From Peptococcaceae bacterium BRH_c8a (GTDB lineage: Bacteria > Bacillota > Desulfotomaculia > Desulfotomaculales > Desulfallaceae), in contig LADP01000046.1 of NCBI GenBank assembly GCA_000961575.1, positions 1 to 64,000 of the forward strand: a DNA stretch of 64,000 nucleotides, written 5' to 3'. Below the pieces are notes generated by a model that ran no database searches, was not told where the DNA came from, and worked only from the letters and a program-made list of their open reading frames with translations. The position numbers and the translations under genes were made by a program. Of the stretch, positions 17,402-26,768 are shown one piece after another (the stretch's first letter is position 1; each line of letters begins with the position of its first letter).

Positions 17402-18322
17402 ATGACAACAGCAACTCTTAACAGTTTTACTCAATTTAAACCAGGCTTTTGCCAACCAGATTGTATACAACAGGATTGTCCCACTACTTTTACATGCCCG
17501 CCCCCATCGAGAATACCAATGGCGCAAGGTAATTTTATACCCGATTCAATAGATAATAATCTCTTCTGGCTGAGAATAATGATGGAACATGCTCTTTTTA
17601 TGCGTTTAGCATTTGCTTGTATAAATATTGAATTAATAAACGAAGCGCAGCAATTTGAACAGGCTTACTCAAATCTTCTAAATCGAGCAAGGGCGGTATC
17701 AAACGCTCCGACAGAGCAAAATGTCAGGGCTTTAAATCAAGCTAGTATAGACCTTACACGTTCCTTTACCTGCTTTAAAACAATGGTTTTAGATCGTATT
17801 ATCACCTGTGGCCCTGCAAAGATTGGGGGATATAATTTTCCCTTACTAATTGACCATATAAGAAGGGAAGCTCTGGCATTTATTAGCAGATTAACCGCCC
17901 TTCAAACAGGTAGAAGTGAGCCGCTAGCTTTAACTATTGTACGCGATCAAACATTTTGGCATAGAATCATGGCAGATCATGCTAAATTTATTTTACATTT
18001 ATTAGATCCATCTGAGAGACAGTTCGTGGAGCAAGCAAACTCTTTAAGTGTATTGTTTGACCAAAAAAGGTTACAAGCACTGGATTTAAAATCCATGCTG
18101 GAACCTAATTTCCCTGTGTACCCCATTTTAAAAAGATTTACAAAAGAAAGCTTGCGTGTAGCTACGCAAATTAGGGACTTTAAAGCCTCTGCTACTGAAC
18201 TTATTGGTGATTGTGAGTTATTAAGCGTTATTCCCGAGCTGTTAGCAGATCATGTTAGAAGGGAAGCTGATAGATTTGCTCAAACCATGGAAAGAAGACT
18301 GAGTGAGCTGTCACAAGTTTAA
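17402..18322 (+). CDS. DUF2935 protein
   Basis: 306 residues from ATG 17402, placed by GGAGGAGGTG upstream. After a Cys/Pro-rich head (residues ~14-32), two homologous helical-bundle halves follow. Each has an FW-x-RIM-x-(E/D)HA motif (residues ~54 and ~190) and a later DH(I/V)RREA motif. This is the DUF2935 (PF11155) pattern, with histidine and acidic pairs that look metal-binding. The family occurs in spore-forming Firmicutes; its role is unknown, though a spore-surface role is often suggested. Confidence 0.7.
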   Translation: MTTATLNSFTQFKPGFCQPDCIQQDCPTTFTCPPPSRIPMAQGNFIPDSIDNNLFWLRIMMEHALFMRLAFACINIELINEAQQFEQAYSNLLNRARAVSNAPTEQNVRALNQASIDLTRSFTCFKTMVLDRIITCGPAKIGGYNFPLLIDHIRREALAFISRLTALQTGRSEPLALTIVRDQTFWHRIMADHAKFILHLLDPSERQFVEQANSLSVLFDQKRLQALDLKSMLEPNFPVYPILKRFTKESLRVATQIRDFKASATELIGDCELLSVIPELLADHVRREADRFAQTMERRLSELSQV

Positions 18323-18504
18323 AATATAAAACAAAGGAAAGGTAAGTACGTTTTTCCAAAGTCTACGCTAGAGAAGATAGCTGAATTGCCAACTCCGGTG
18401 GCCTGGTAGACACTGTAGCTAAAAATCGTAGTACCTGATGTAGATAACGACAAAAAATGCGTCTTCTCGGCAGCAGTCGAGGGGCGCATTTTGACTCATT
18501 ATGG

Positions 18505-18771
18505 AGCATCCTTATTAGAAAGCTGCGGTTGTTAATGTAACCGAAAGAAAGCCCAACCTTAATTCGTACGTAGATGATGCAATGAACCTTCCGGCCACCA
18601 GCCCGAATAGTAATTCCGGCAGCACAGAGGCAACCAGGAAAAGGCCCATGGCGGCCGACGAAGCTGTTTATTACAGCACCCACTAGGCCAGCAATGGCAT
18701 AAAACTTATCACCAATTTGGGATACCAGCTACCCTGAACCACAGCAGAAAAAAATTTCGGTTAATCCACAT
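18505..18771 (-). pseudogene. N-terminal remnant of an MFS transporter
   Basis: Three frames must be combined. ATG 18771 opens MWINRNFFLLWF; the next frame reads LVSQIGDKFYAIAG; a third reads MGLFLVASVLPELLFGLVAG. Together these match the first two helices and the intervening loop of macrolide-efflux-type (DHA3) MFS proteins. The rest of the ~400-residue transporter is absent. Confidence 0.55.
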
Positions 18772-18814
18772 GAGCATCATCCAATAAGCAACATTCCATA
18801 TACTCTTATATTTT

Positions 18815-18910
18815 AACATTTTTTGGTGGAGGCGGGGCGTACCCCGCCGTATACACAGACAGCTTCAATCCCCATTTATCAATGTTTTATTGCGACCCAC
18901 GCCCATAAGA
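18815..18910 (+). repeat. dispersed repeat, copy 1
   Basis: About 95 bases, starting AACATTTTTTGGTGGAGG, with a GGCGGGG-CGTA-CCCCGCC hairpin. A similar copy occurs at 37723-37815 in the same orientation and also upstream of a plus-strand gene. Similarity runs to a GCGA...ACGCCC end in both. Confidence 0.55.
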
Positions 18911-19181
18911 ATTGGTTACACCATTAGTAGGGCAACAATATTGCCCGGCCCTTGCGCCTTACAGGTGTGAGGGCATTTTTATTATTCTCAGGGTTGGCTG
19001 CTGTCCTAGCTTTTGCCGGGGGTCGGTATTTTGCTTTCATTTGTGACGTTTTTGTTATAAAACCGCCATAGTTTTGTAACAACTGTTAGTTAATATTAGT
19101 TGAGAATGTATTTAAAGGAGGTGCATGAAATTATTTCACTGTGTTATTGCTCTTTGAAAACATAATAAAGGGGGAAAGTTT
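18911..19181. promoter_or_regulatory. leader region of the SLH gene with two hairpins
   Basis: Holds GGGCAA/TTGCCC (18930-18946) and a longer GCCCT/AGGGC hairpin followed by ATTTTTA (18948-18980), the latter like a terminator. The ribosome site AAAGGGGG precedes GTG 19182. Confidence 0.4.
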
Positions 19182-21326
19182 GTGAGTAAAAGCAATTTCC
19201 GGTCATACATAAAGCCCGGAACTATTTTTGTGGCGTTAGTTTTTTTGTTAAATATTGTATTGTTTACTAATGTTCAAATTTCCCTGGCCGGGTCAAACGA
19301 TTTTCCTGACCTATCGATACAGGAAACAGTCTATGCGCAACAATCGGTCATTGATGCTGTTTATGAGGGTGAGCCGCAGACTTTTACTCTCAGCGGTACT
19401 ATCCTAGGGACTACAGAAAGCGATATCGTAGAAATTATGCTTTCCACGGTTAACGGTGAAGTAGTGGTTACACAAACTCTCGCCAAGGAACAAAGTGAGT
19501 ACACTATTTCCGGTGTCCCAGCGGGTGAATACAAACTTTGCGTCCACGTAAACGGTGCCACATCTGCAATTGAATTTGTTCGAGTGGACGGCCATATGAC
19601 CGTTCCGGATATTGAATTGGTACCGGTTAGAGGAACACTTGCCGGCTTGTCTGAGGGAGTTTCGGCTTTTGTATACTTTGTGCCGGAGAATAAAAACGGT
19701 ATGGTTATGCCCTTGACGGTATTATCCAACGGAAATGAAACAGAGTTTGTGCACATATTATCACCCGGGAACTATCACATGATTGTAAAAGCAGAGGGTT
19801 ATGAGGATTTTGTCTCCCCGGATACCATTACGGTCAATGAGGATGAAATGGTTCTTGACCCGGTTGAAATGGTGATAGAATTAAAACTATTGACATCAAC
19901 CCTGCCTACGGGTTCAGAAAATAAAGCTTATTTCGTCGAACTGCAGGCTACCGGGGGAAAGGAGCCATTTACCTGGAGTATATCGAACGGCTCTCTGCCG
20001 CGGAACTTAACACTGGATAACAGTAGCGGAGTTATTTCCGGAACGCCGTACAGTCGCGGCGATTATACTTTTGAAGTCACAGTTACCGATTCTTATGGCC
20101 ACACGGATAGCCGTAACTTTAATATCAGCGTCGCCAGGCGTTCCTCGGGCGGAGACTCCAGCAGCAACATCAGTTCATCCGGTTCAAGTAGCACAGGAAC
20201 GGATACTACTTTTTCGGATCCGGAACTACAAGAGGTCATAAATAATGCCGAGGAAACCGTAACACTGGTCGCACCGGCGGGTATTACCAGCCTTACAATA
20301 ACCTGGGAACAGTATAATCTGTTGATGGAATCTGGAAAAGATATCGTCATCTTGATACAAGGTGTACAAATAGTTCTGGATCCGACTGTCATAAACCTTC
20401 CCGATGATGCCCGGTTAAATTTTAAAGTTGAGGAAATCACTGAAGATACGGCTGCAAATTTGGTTAGCGATACTGATTACCAACTAATTGGCAAGATTTT
20501 TGATATATCTATTGAAGTCAGTAATGCCGACCCGCAGGGTGAATATCCTCAAAAGCAGTCTGTCCGCTTATCTCTCCCGGTGGAATCTGCATTCTGGTTA
20601 GATAATTCCCATTACCGGTTCGATGTTTTTTATTACAATGAAGAGCTTTCACAATGGGAGCCAATGCAGGCTGTTCATGACCCTAACAATCAGGTGTTAA
20701 CTTTCGACACACCGCATTTAAGCAAATATGCTGTGCTTCAGAGACCGGTGAAGGAATTTTTGGATATCAACGGACACTGGGGTCAGGAAGACATTGAAAA
20801 AATGGCGGCCCAGGGTATTGTTGGCGGGTATGATGACCAGAGCTTCAAACCGGACAAGAATATTACACGAGCCGAGTTCACAGCCTTTTTGACGAGGTTG
20901 ATGGGAATTGATGGCAATGTAAATATTAAATTCACCGATGTGGCAGAAAAAGACTGGCATTACAAGAGCATAGGTAATGCTTACAAAGCTCAAATTGTCG
21001 GGGGTTATGAAGATGGCTCCTTCAAACCCAACCAATATATTACCCGGGAACAGGTGGCGGCAGTGATTTCCAACGCCCTGGATTACGCTGGTATCAACCC
21101 GGAAGGAAATGATGTTGCATGGGAAACATTCTCAGATGCCCGTTCGATCTCTCCCTGGGCAAAACAAAGTGTTGCCATGGCCAGTGAGATGGGAATTGTC
21201 AGAGGCGTGCCATCTAATGATGGAAGATTCATTTTTGCTCCGGCTAAATATGCCACCAGGGCTGAAGCGGCGGTAATGCTTAACAGGTTAACAGACATCT
21301 ATGAGAGCGCTAAACTCAATTTTTAA
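19182..21326 (+). CDS. S-layer-homology surface protein with putative-Ig domain
   Basis: 714 residues from GTG 19182 after GGGGG. A signal segment (residues ~13-37) is followed by beta-rich repeats. A He_PIG-type Ig domain lies near residues 230-315 (ENKAYFVELQATGGKEPFTW to SGVISGTPYSRGDYTFEVTV). After a Ser-rich linker and a further beta domain, three SLH repeats close the protein (starting FLDINGHWGQEDIEKMA, FTDVAEKDWHYKSIG and FSDARSISPWAKQSV). SLH repeats anchor proteins to pyruvylated wall polymers, so this is a cell-surface protein. A terminator follows. Confidence 0.85.
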   Translation: MSKSNFRSYIKPGTIFVALVFLLNIVLFTNVQISLAGSNDFPDLSIQETVYAQQSVIDAVYEGEPQTFTLSGTILGTTESDIVEIMLSTVNGEVVVTQTLAKEQSEYTISGVPAGEYKLCVHVNGATSAIEFVRVDGHMTVPDIELVPVRGTLAGLSEGVSAFVYFVPENKNGMVMPLTVLSNGNETEFVHILSPGNYHMIVKAEGYEDFVSPDTITVNEDEMVLDPVEMVIELKLLTSTLPTGSENKAYFVELQATGGKEPFTWSISNGSLPRNLTLDNSSGVISGTPYSRGDYTFEVTVTDSYGHTDSRNFNISVARRSSGGDSSSNISSSGSSSTGTDTTFSDPELQEVINNAEETVTLVAPAGITSLTITWEQYNLLMESGKDIVILIQGVQIVLDPTVINLPDDARLNFKVEEITEDTAANLVSDTDYQLIGKIFDISIEVSNADPQGEYPQKQSVRLSLPVESAFWLDNSHYRFDVFYYNEELSQWEPMQAVHDPNNQVLTFDTPHLSKYAVLQRPVKEFLDINGHWGQEDIEKMAAQGIVGGYDDQSFKPDKNITRAEFTAFLTRLMGIDGNVNIKFTDVAEKDWHYKSIGNAYKAQIVGGYEDGSFKPNQYITREQVAAVISNALDYAGINPEGNDVAWETFSDARSISPWAKQSVAMASEMGIVRGVPSNDGRFIFAPAKYATRAEAAVMLNRLTDIYESAKLNF

Positions 21327-21332
21327 ATTATC

Positions 21333-21368
21333 AAAAACAAGAGACTGTTTGAGGTCTCTTGTTTTTTT
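21333..21368 (+). terminator. terminator of the SLH gene
   Basis: AAACAAGAGAC pairs with GTCTCTTGTTT, followed by a run of T. Confidence 0.85.
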
Positions 21369-21562
21369 ATAACCTACCAAAAACTCCAAAATAAATTAAT
21401 GTTCGTCAAAAACCAAATCCTTGGGTTTACACAACCTAATTAGAACCTGGTTTTTGTTTAAAAATGTATAAGATTTAAACAGTATCAATTTCTTTCAATA
21501 TTTAGCTTCTTTCTATTAATTAACACTATCATATTATGGTCAATTTATTACAAAGCGAAGGA

Positions 21563-21852
21563 TTGACCCAGTATGCCGATCAACCCATGATACAAGGGTG
21601 ATGAACGTACCATTGCCGTGGACGCAATGACAATGGCCAAATATACCGCTGTTCTTAACCTGGAATCTGCCTTAAACATGAGTAACCCGCAAGCAAGACA
21701 GGCACACCAAAGGATGAGCCACGATGATGTCCAAATTGCAAACCAACTGCATCAAGCGGGGATGGGATCAACCTCTCCCGGCAATTCCCCAACAAACCCG
21801 GCAAGTTGTCCAGCAGTTTGCAGCGGTACAGCCAAAACAATATACATTATAA
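21563..21852 (+). pseudogene. CotF-type spore coat protein, frameshifted twice
   Basis: Three frames read as one protein: TQYADQPMIQG, then DERTIAVDAMTMAKYTAVLN to QIANQLHQAG, then WDQPLPAIPQQTRQVVQQF to a TAA at 21850. The joined sequence of about 95 residues has the helical pattern of small CotF/coat proteins of Clostridia. Single-base shifts are needed near 21600 and in the GGGG run near 21766. The start (TTG ~21563) is weak. Confidence 0.55.
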
Positions 21853-21873
21853 CAAAGAGGGTAAGTTTCCTTG

Positions 21874-21898
21874 ACACCCCGAAAAATGGGGTGTTTTG
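21874..21898 (+). terminator. terminator after the coat-protein remnant
   Basis: ACACCCC and GGGGTGT form a perfect 7-bp stem with a 7-nt loop, then TTTTGC. Confidence 0.65.
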
Positions 21899-21962
21899 CT
21901 TTAGAGCAAAAATATCGTTTAATTGTTCGGGCAGCAACCTGTTAATAAAATAGCATCAACTT

Positions 21963-22052
21963 GCAACCATTGCCCGTGAGGTGGGGATGGTCGGCGACGG
22001 CATCAACGACGCGCCCGCGCTGGCCACCGAATCAAAAATAGAGTTTGCCTAA
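21963..22052 (+). pseudogene. fragment of a heavy-metal P-type ATPase
   Basis: A 29-codon open piece contains VGMVGDGINDAPALA, the hinge motif (GDGxNDAPAL) of P1-type, mainly copper or other heavy-metal, ATPases. It then stops. The sequence before and after has no continuation, so only a scrap survives. Confidence 0.6.
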
Positions 22053-22155
22053 AAATCGTCCGAAACCATTGAATTAGCATAAGCTCCATTTTAGCAATAA
22101 AGCGCGCGCTTTTGATACATTTTCTTTAGCAGCATTATACCAATCTGGTTATTGC

Positions 22156-23196
22156 CTAATGCATGTTATTTAGATTCGTTCCGTGTTGTCTGGAATCCTG
22201 TGTTTGTTCCATACTTGAAGGGTTAAGATTCTCATCCATACCATATCGGTATTGGGATTCCAGCATGCGAGTTTCGCCGCTTTGTTCCATCTGGCGCTGC
22301 ACGGCGATGGGTTCATCTTGAGATATTTTTTCTCCGTCATAAATATGTTTTCTATCCATCCCGGGCAAATCATCAGACGCGGAACCGCTATCAGGATGCA
22401 TCATGCCTCGCTGAGTATCGCCATTCATATCCGGGTGCATTTCCGGCATGCCAAATAACTCCTCTGGTGTAGTACCCGCCTCTTCCAGTGCCAATCTTAT
22501 AGATGTATTTTGGAGCTGTTCCGCAGTAAGGGATAAACCCTTGAATTTACTTTGTTCAAGCACATAATATTGACTAGCTGTAAGACCTAATTTACCGGCC
22601 TCTACCATGAAGCCCTTGTCGTGGCGGGACATTACCATAAATGGACTTTTTCCGCCGCTGTTCATGCTGCTTAAAACAGCTTGTTTAACTTTATCCTCAC
22701 TGATATGGTGGTTGCCGTCTTTTGACAGATCAGCAAAATTTATAATGATTATATCCTCGCCGGAGCTATCCAGTAGACCTGTACTCCCGGCTTTGGATGC
22801 TATTACTGAAACCGCCTGGTACACGTCCTTGCCTTTAATGTCCGTTGCTGCTAGTTGGCTGCTGCCTTTAAATTTCATGTCAACCACCCGGTTATCTTTG
22901 TCCAGCCATAACTCCGCGCTGCTCTTGTCAAAACCTAAGCTAAAATAGGCTTCAGCTGGAGGGGATATCATTGGGTTAACCAATCCAAAAACTAAAAGCA
23001 TAATTGCTGCAGCCGCAATCATTGTTTTCCACCCGGAACTGTTCCAGTGATTGGCGAGTGGTTGGTTTTTAATCAATAATTCCTGGCCAACCTGGTGGTG
23101 TTTTCTCCGGGGTATATTGATAAACTGTCCGTCTTCCGTATAAGTTACAGAGTTATTGCCTTTAAACGATACGACAATAACTTTGGTCTGCTTCAT
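22156..23196 (-). CDS. rsgI: anti-sigma-I factor with Met/His-rich extracellular tail
   Basis: 346 residues from ATG 23196, overlapping the end of sigI by 35 bases. Residues ~1-50 form an RsgI N-terminal domain (VIVVSFKGNNSVTYTEDGQF), which binds SigI. A single helix follows (~58-78), then an outside domain (~85-225) of the type common in clostridial RsgI proteins. The last ~120 residues are low-complexity and rich in Met, His, Asp and Gln. No carbohydrate-binding or peptidase domain is visible, unlike cellulosome RsgI proteins. The tail resembles metal-binding sequences and may sense a metal ion (inference). Confidence 0.8.
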   Translation of the reverse strand: MKQTKVIVVSFKGNNSVTYTEDGQFINIPRRKHHQVGQELLIKNQPLANHWNSSGWKTMIAAAAIMLLVFGLVNPMISPPAEAYFSLGFDKSSAELWLDKDNRVVDMKFKGSSQLAATDIKGKDVYQAVSVIASKAGSTGLLDSSGEDIIIINFADLSKDGNHHISEDKVKQAVLSSMNSGGKSPFMVMSRHDKGFMVEAGKLGLTASQYYVLEQSKFKGLSLTAEQLQNTSIRLALEEAGTTPEELFGMPEMHPDMNGDTQRGMMHPDSGSASDDLPGMDRKHIYDGEKISQDEPIAVQRQMEQSGETRMLESQYRYGMDENLNPSSMEQTQDSRQHGTNLNNMH

Positions 23197-23938
23197 ATTC
23201 TTCCTCTCCTTGATAACCGGCTAAATTAGTAAAACGTTTAAACGATCCCAATAAAGGGTCGGATAAAATCAGGGTCATCGCAATAATATATTTTCTTCCC
23301 CGCTCTATTACTTTCCGGCTTAGACCGGTGGATTCACATAACAATTTGACCGGGAGTTGTCCATATTTTTGTAAGTAATCCAGCATATCCTGGTTCCGGC
23401 ACATTACAACTGCCGCTTTAAGCAGGTTTTCCCGAGTGTCCCGGTGTTTGGGGGATACTTCCGGCAGAATATTGATATCTATTCCATACTCATCCAACAA
23501 ATTTTTATAGTACTCAATAATATTGGCCAGGTTTTCGCGGTTCTTGCCATCATTGTAGGAGTTGATTGACTGGGCATTAATACCTGCTTCCAATTCATTT
23601 GTTTCTTCGGATTTAGAAGACAGGATTTCTTTTTCATACTTGGCCTGATTCCTGAAATAATCAATTAACCTTCTTTTAATTACCACGCCCGCAAAAGTGC
23701 TGAATTTGACATTCCCTTTTGTATCAAATGCGTCGATGGCTTCATTAAAAGCGAGCAGCCCTATGCTCAATTCATCATCGTTTTCCCAAGTTAGATACCT
23801 GTTACAGGTCTTTGAACAGACCTTGGCTATAAAGTGATAATGTTTTTTTATCAGCCTTTCACGACATAGTTGGTCCCCTTTCTGCGCGCCGGTGATGAGA
23901 GCATTTAAATTAAATGAAAACAACTTGATCAACCCCAT
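23162..23938 (-). CDS. sigI: RNA polymerase sigma factor SigI
   Basis: 258 residues from ATG 23938. Region 2 is clear (ENDDELSIGLLAFNEAIDAFD, then VKFSTFAGVVIKRRLIDYFR). The C-terminal part has the SigI-specific region ending in a helix-turn-helix-like LPVKLLCESTGLSRKVIERGRK. SigI factors respond to heat or to extracellular signals relayed by RsgI. It is translationally coupled to rsgI. Three 13-bp direct repeats lie 80-120 bases upstream. Confidence 0.85.
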   Translation of the reverse strand: MGLIKLFSFNLNALITGAQKGDQLCRERLIKKHYHFIAKVCSKTCNRYLTWENDDELSIGLLAFNEAIDAFDTKGNVKFSTFAGVVIKRRLIDYFRNQAKYEKEILSSKSEETNELEAGINAQSINSYNDGKNRENLANIIEYYKNLLDEYGIDINILPEVSPKHRDTRENLLKAAVVMCRNQDMLDYLQKYGQLPVKLLCESTGLSRKVIERGRKYIIAMTLILSDPLLGSFKRFTNLAGYQGEEEYEADQSYCRIV

Positions 23939-23995
23939 TATATTTATCGAAAGAAATAAGAGTTTTTGGGTAGGGCGGCTCCCGTAAAATTAAAA

Positions 23996-24015
23996 AGCCC
24001 TCAAATTAAGAGGGT
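23996..24015 (-). terminator. terminator between sigI and the upstream gene
   Basis: CCCTC/GAGGG stem around AAATTAA. On the minus strand a TTTTTAATTTTA tract follows, so it should stop transcription coming from 24221-24709 before sigI. Confidence 0.55.
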
Positions 24016-24020
24016 TCCTT

Positions 24021-24059
24021 TTGGCAGTACTCTTTGGCAGTACTCTTTGGCAGTACTCT
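24021..24059. repeat. three tandem 13-bp repeats upstream of sigI
   Basis: TTGGCAGTACTCT is repeated exactly three times without spacers. It lies 83-121 bases upstream of the sigI ATG. It may be a regulator-binding array or slipped-strand repeats. Confidence 0.7.
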
Positions 24060-24178
24060 ATCAGTTTTATGTAACAATTTTGTAACGTTAATATCACACT
24101 TTTGTGAACAACTTGGAAATGTTTTCTTTAATATGACATTTTGACGCCTCGGATCTCTGCATCGAACAGACAGAAGGT

Positions 24179-24206
24179 AAAGGGGTGATTCATGTCACCC
24201 CTTTAA
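24179..24206 (-). terminator. terminator of the 24221-24709 gene
   Basis: AAAGGGGTGA and TCACCCCTTT form a perfect 10-bp stem with a 6-nt loop, starting 15 bases after the stop. Confidence 0.65.
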
Positions 24207-24220
24207 AACAGCCTTTTAGT

Positions 24221-24709
24221 TTAACTTGCCATCCTACCGCCTTTTCCGGCTTTCATTTTTTCGCCGCCCTGGTGCATATTCGACTGGGACATTGATTCGT
24301 GCGGCTCGGCCATTTGGCTGCCATTTGGCATGTCGTCCTGATGAATCTCGTTCATTTTTTCCTTGTTTTGCCCATGCAGCTCTGCTATTTGCTCAAAGGT
24401 CTGCTCATCCATCACCCGGGGACCCATTTTCCCGGTATGATTCCCATTGACATTTGAATCGCTGTTAGCTTTTTTATTGATGGTGTCTTGGTTGCCTTTC
24501 CGGCCGAAATCCTGCACCTTATGCTGGTTGGTATCCATTGCTTTAATCATGGCGTCCGTATCCTGGTCGGTCATATAAACCTGATGTTGGGTGGATTTCG
24601 CTGGTGCAGCTTGACGTGAGTTATCAAAAGTGCCGGCGCTGGCGGCGCCTACCATTGCAGCACTCAGGGCCACTGTGGTGATAGCTAGGAAAGCTTTCTT
24701 CTTTATCAT
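24221..24709 (-). CDS. exported Met/His/Asn-rich protein
   Basis: 162 residues from ATG 24709, with AAGGAGG upstream. A signal peptide (residues 1-25, ending GAASAG) is followed by a hydrophilic, low-complexity chain rich in Met, His, Gln, Asn and Asp, especially in the last 60 residues. It shows no enzyme motif. Its composition resembles the tail of RsgI next door, which suggests a shared ligand or regulon (inference). Confidence 0.65.
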   Translation of the reverse strand: MIKKKAFLAITTVALSAAMVGAASAGTFDNSRQAAPAKSTQHQVYMTDQDTDAMIKAMDTNQHKVQDFGRKGNQDTINKKANSDSNVNGNHTGKMGPRVMDEQTFEQIAELHGQNKEKMNEIHQDDMPNGSQMAEPHESMSQSNMHQGGEKMKAGKGGRMAS

Positions 24710-24733
24710 TTTTATGTTCCTCCTTAAGTTAAC

Positions 24734-25050
24734 CTATATAAATTTGGAAGGGTCATTCCCGGGCCCGGAAATTTTCTTCCCCTTGGCACCTATTCCTTCG
24801 GGAAGGCGTTGCAAATTTGGAGGGGGTTGCTGGTTATTTTTTAATAATTCGCATAGGGAAAAGTTATGGGAGTAAAAAAGAAGTCCGGAGGATGCCGCGT
24901 TCATTGAGGGTAATTGGGGCCTAAGTGGTAAGGCAAGACTGATAACGGGGGTCTGTACCTGGTTCCGGAACAAGTTTGGCTTAGCAAAAGAACCGACCAT
25001 TAGCCCAGCACAAGTGTGCCCAGTGCCACTGCCCACCAGTACTTTTTCAT
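24734..25050 (-). pseudogene. small exported protein, signal peptide frameshifted
   Basis: ATG 25050, preceded by GGAGG, opens MKKYWWAVALGTLVLG and stops at once. The next frame continues LMVGSFAKPNLF to 24734. One extra base near 25001 would give a single secreted protein of about 105 residues with a normal signal peptide. The mature part is not recognised. It lies in the same orientation as, and 24 bases before, the Met/His-rich gene. Confidence 0.4.
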
Positions 25051-25113
25051 TTTGTACCTCCAGACATTCTTTCGATACGTTTTTACAAGCTATTTATCAC
25101 CCGTGCCGCTTAT

Positions 25114-25755
25114 TTATGTAGCCTTTATAGCTTTATTGCGGTACATGAATTCATCTGCCCTGCACAATAGAACATCCGCTGTCTGGCCATCTTCCGGGTA
25201 CACCGAAATACCCGCGGAGAATCCCAATGGATATTTCCTGGTCTGCTGCGAAACAGCATTTTTAATCCTCTGGACCAGGCCAGCGCTTTGAGTTCTTGAT
25301 AAACCCGGACACAAAATCACAAACTCATCCCCGCCAATACGACCGACTACATCGGTAGAACGTACATTGGCTTCAATTGTTTTGGCAACAACCTGCAGAG
25401 CAAAGTCGCCTTGCTCATGCCCGTACCGGTCATTGATTTGCTTAAATTTGTCCACGTCAATAAATATTAGAGATAGAATTGTACCGCTTCTATCTGCGTG
25501 TGCAAGGTATCTGTTCAGCATCTGAATCAGCATTCTACGGTTGGCCGCACCGGTCAAAGTATCAAAGCTGGCCAAGTGGTTGATGCGGTCGTAAGTATAA
25601 CCAATCCAAAGTCCAATTGGGATATAAAGAAGAGACAATATGTAAATATGCCACATTTGAGGCAACAGGTAGCAATAAGCAATGCAGATAACTGCCACAG
25701 CTAATCCGATAAATGTACCATATAGCTTCCCTTTGTTTCTTGGATTTATTTTCAT
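25114..25755 (-). CDS. membrane-bound diguanylate cyclase (GGDEF)
   Basis: 213 residues from ATG 25755. Two helices (~12-32 and ~34-52) lead into a GGDEF domain: FDTLTGAANRRML, FIDVDKFKQIND, and the active-site loop GRIGGDEFV. An inhibitory I-site RxxD (RSTD) sits five residues before GGDEF, as in product-inhibited enzymes. It should make cyclic di-GMP at the membrane. It has no sensor domain besides the two helices. Confidence 0.85.
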   Translation of the reverse strand: MKINPRNKGKLYGTFIGLAVAVICIAYCYLLPQMWHIYILSLLYIPIGLWIGYTYDRINHLASFDTLTGAANRRMLIQMLNRYLAHADRSGTILSLIFIDVDKFKQINDRYGHEQGDFALQVVAKTIEANVRSTDVVGRIGGDEFVILCPGLSRTQSAGLVQRIKNAVSQQTRKYPLGFSAGISVYPEDGQTADVLLCRADEFMYRNKAIKAT

Positions 25756-25901
25756 CTCCGAGCCCCCAATAACAGATTTTCAAGAAATATCAGTCAGATT
25801 ATATCGGTTAAAATAATGATGCCCTAATGCTTGTTCTTTCTAAATTCGACAACATCCTGCAAACACCAACTATAATACTGGAATGCTTGGAGAAAAGAAA
25901 A

Positions 25902-25921
25902 AGCCGGGAATATACCCGGCA
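25902..25921 (-). terminator. terminator between the SHOCT and GGDEF genes
   Basis: GCCGGG/CCCGGC stem with ATATA-type loop. On the minus strand a TTTTTCTTTT tract follows. Confidence 0.7.
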
Positions 25922-25979
25922 AAGATGGTCGGCAATAAAATATTTCATTTAGCTACTAGCAATAAAACCTTGGGTAAGG

Positions 25980-26237
25980 TTACCCTCTAAGTAAATCCTC
26001 TTTCATGGCGCTGAAATCTTCTTTGGAAATTTCGCCATTGGCGTACCTTTTTTTCAGGATCACCATTGGCTCTGGTGTATTAGATTCACCATCGAGGTGT
26101 TTCTTTCTCCGTTCAAATAGGCTCATCACCAGATAAACCACACCTATTATAATAATTACCGGCAGGAGCATTGAAAATAGCATGGAGAAACTCCACAGCA
26201 GCGAAGAAATGCCATCGCCAAATCCAAATCCCATCAT
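25980..26237 (-). CDS. SHOCT-domain membrane protein
   Basis: 85 residues from ATG 26237. A hydrophobic helix pair (~10-42) is followed by a basic linker and a C-terminal SHOCT motif (LKKRYANGEISKEDFSAMKEDLL). SHOCT proteins are short membrane proteins that probably mediate oligomerisation. They often accompany copper or stress genes. Confidence 0.75.
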   Translation of the reverse strand: MMGFGFGDGISSLLWSFSMLFSMLLPVIIIIGVVYLVMSLFERRKKHLDGESNTPEPMVILKKRYANGEISKEDFSAMKEDLLRG

Positions 26238-26768
26238 AATAAGTTAACCCCCTTTGTGGTATTAATATGTTTGTTCGTAAGTTAATTTTAAAATGAATTC
26301 TTCACAAATCATTCTCAAAACTTTAACAAATTTGTTACAACAAGTGACTGAACTAGCAGTTTAAAAAAATTGACGGAGGGTAACATAAATTAACAATGGA
26401 TATAGTCAAGGGGGATATATATGTTTTTTCGGTTACGACACCAAAGTAAAAATAGCCCGGATTTTCCGGGCCATTAATTATTCTTTGCGCATTGATTGTT
26501 GCGCAGCCTGCTGCTAGTCGAAGTCCCCTCGGGTCGAAATGGCCTTGCCGGCAGGCATTCTCAGCACCTGGGAAAACACGGGCCGATGCTTTTGGTGCAG
26601 TATAATGCTGTATCTGGATCCGTTGTACGTTACCTAAAGTTCTAGTACATTTATTTACTCAGCAATGGATTGTGATAAAATCTTTAACCTTTTGTGATAA
26701 AGTCGTAACATTTTTTTAATAATCTTAAGCCAGACAAACCAAATCAAATTAAAGGAGGTTATTCAGTA
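26238..26768. other. 531-base intergenic region
   Basis: No supported gene. Contains a GCCCGG/CCGGGC hairpin (26455-26471) and a GC-richer segment at ~26500-26600 that differs in composition from its AT-rich surroundings. The ribosome site AAAGGAGG at 26752 belongs to the next gene. Confidence 0.4.
26455..26471 (-). terminator. GC hairpin
   Basis: GCCCGG-ATTTT-CCGGGC. On the minus strand TATTTTTACTTT follows, so it may be a terminator. Confidence 0.45.

Noticed and set aside
18363-18683. 106-codon minus-strand protein
   Set aside because: The frame mixes pieces; the combined frames match an MFS N-terminus better, so it is reported as a pseudogene.
19361-19756. Long frames antisense to the SLH protein
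   Set aside because: Shadows of the coding strand; the plus-strand frame has signal peptide, Ig and SLH motifs.
24021-24059. Tandem repeats as CRISPR
   Set aside because: Repeats are contiguous with no spacers.
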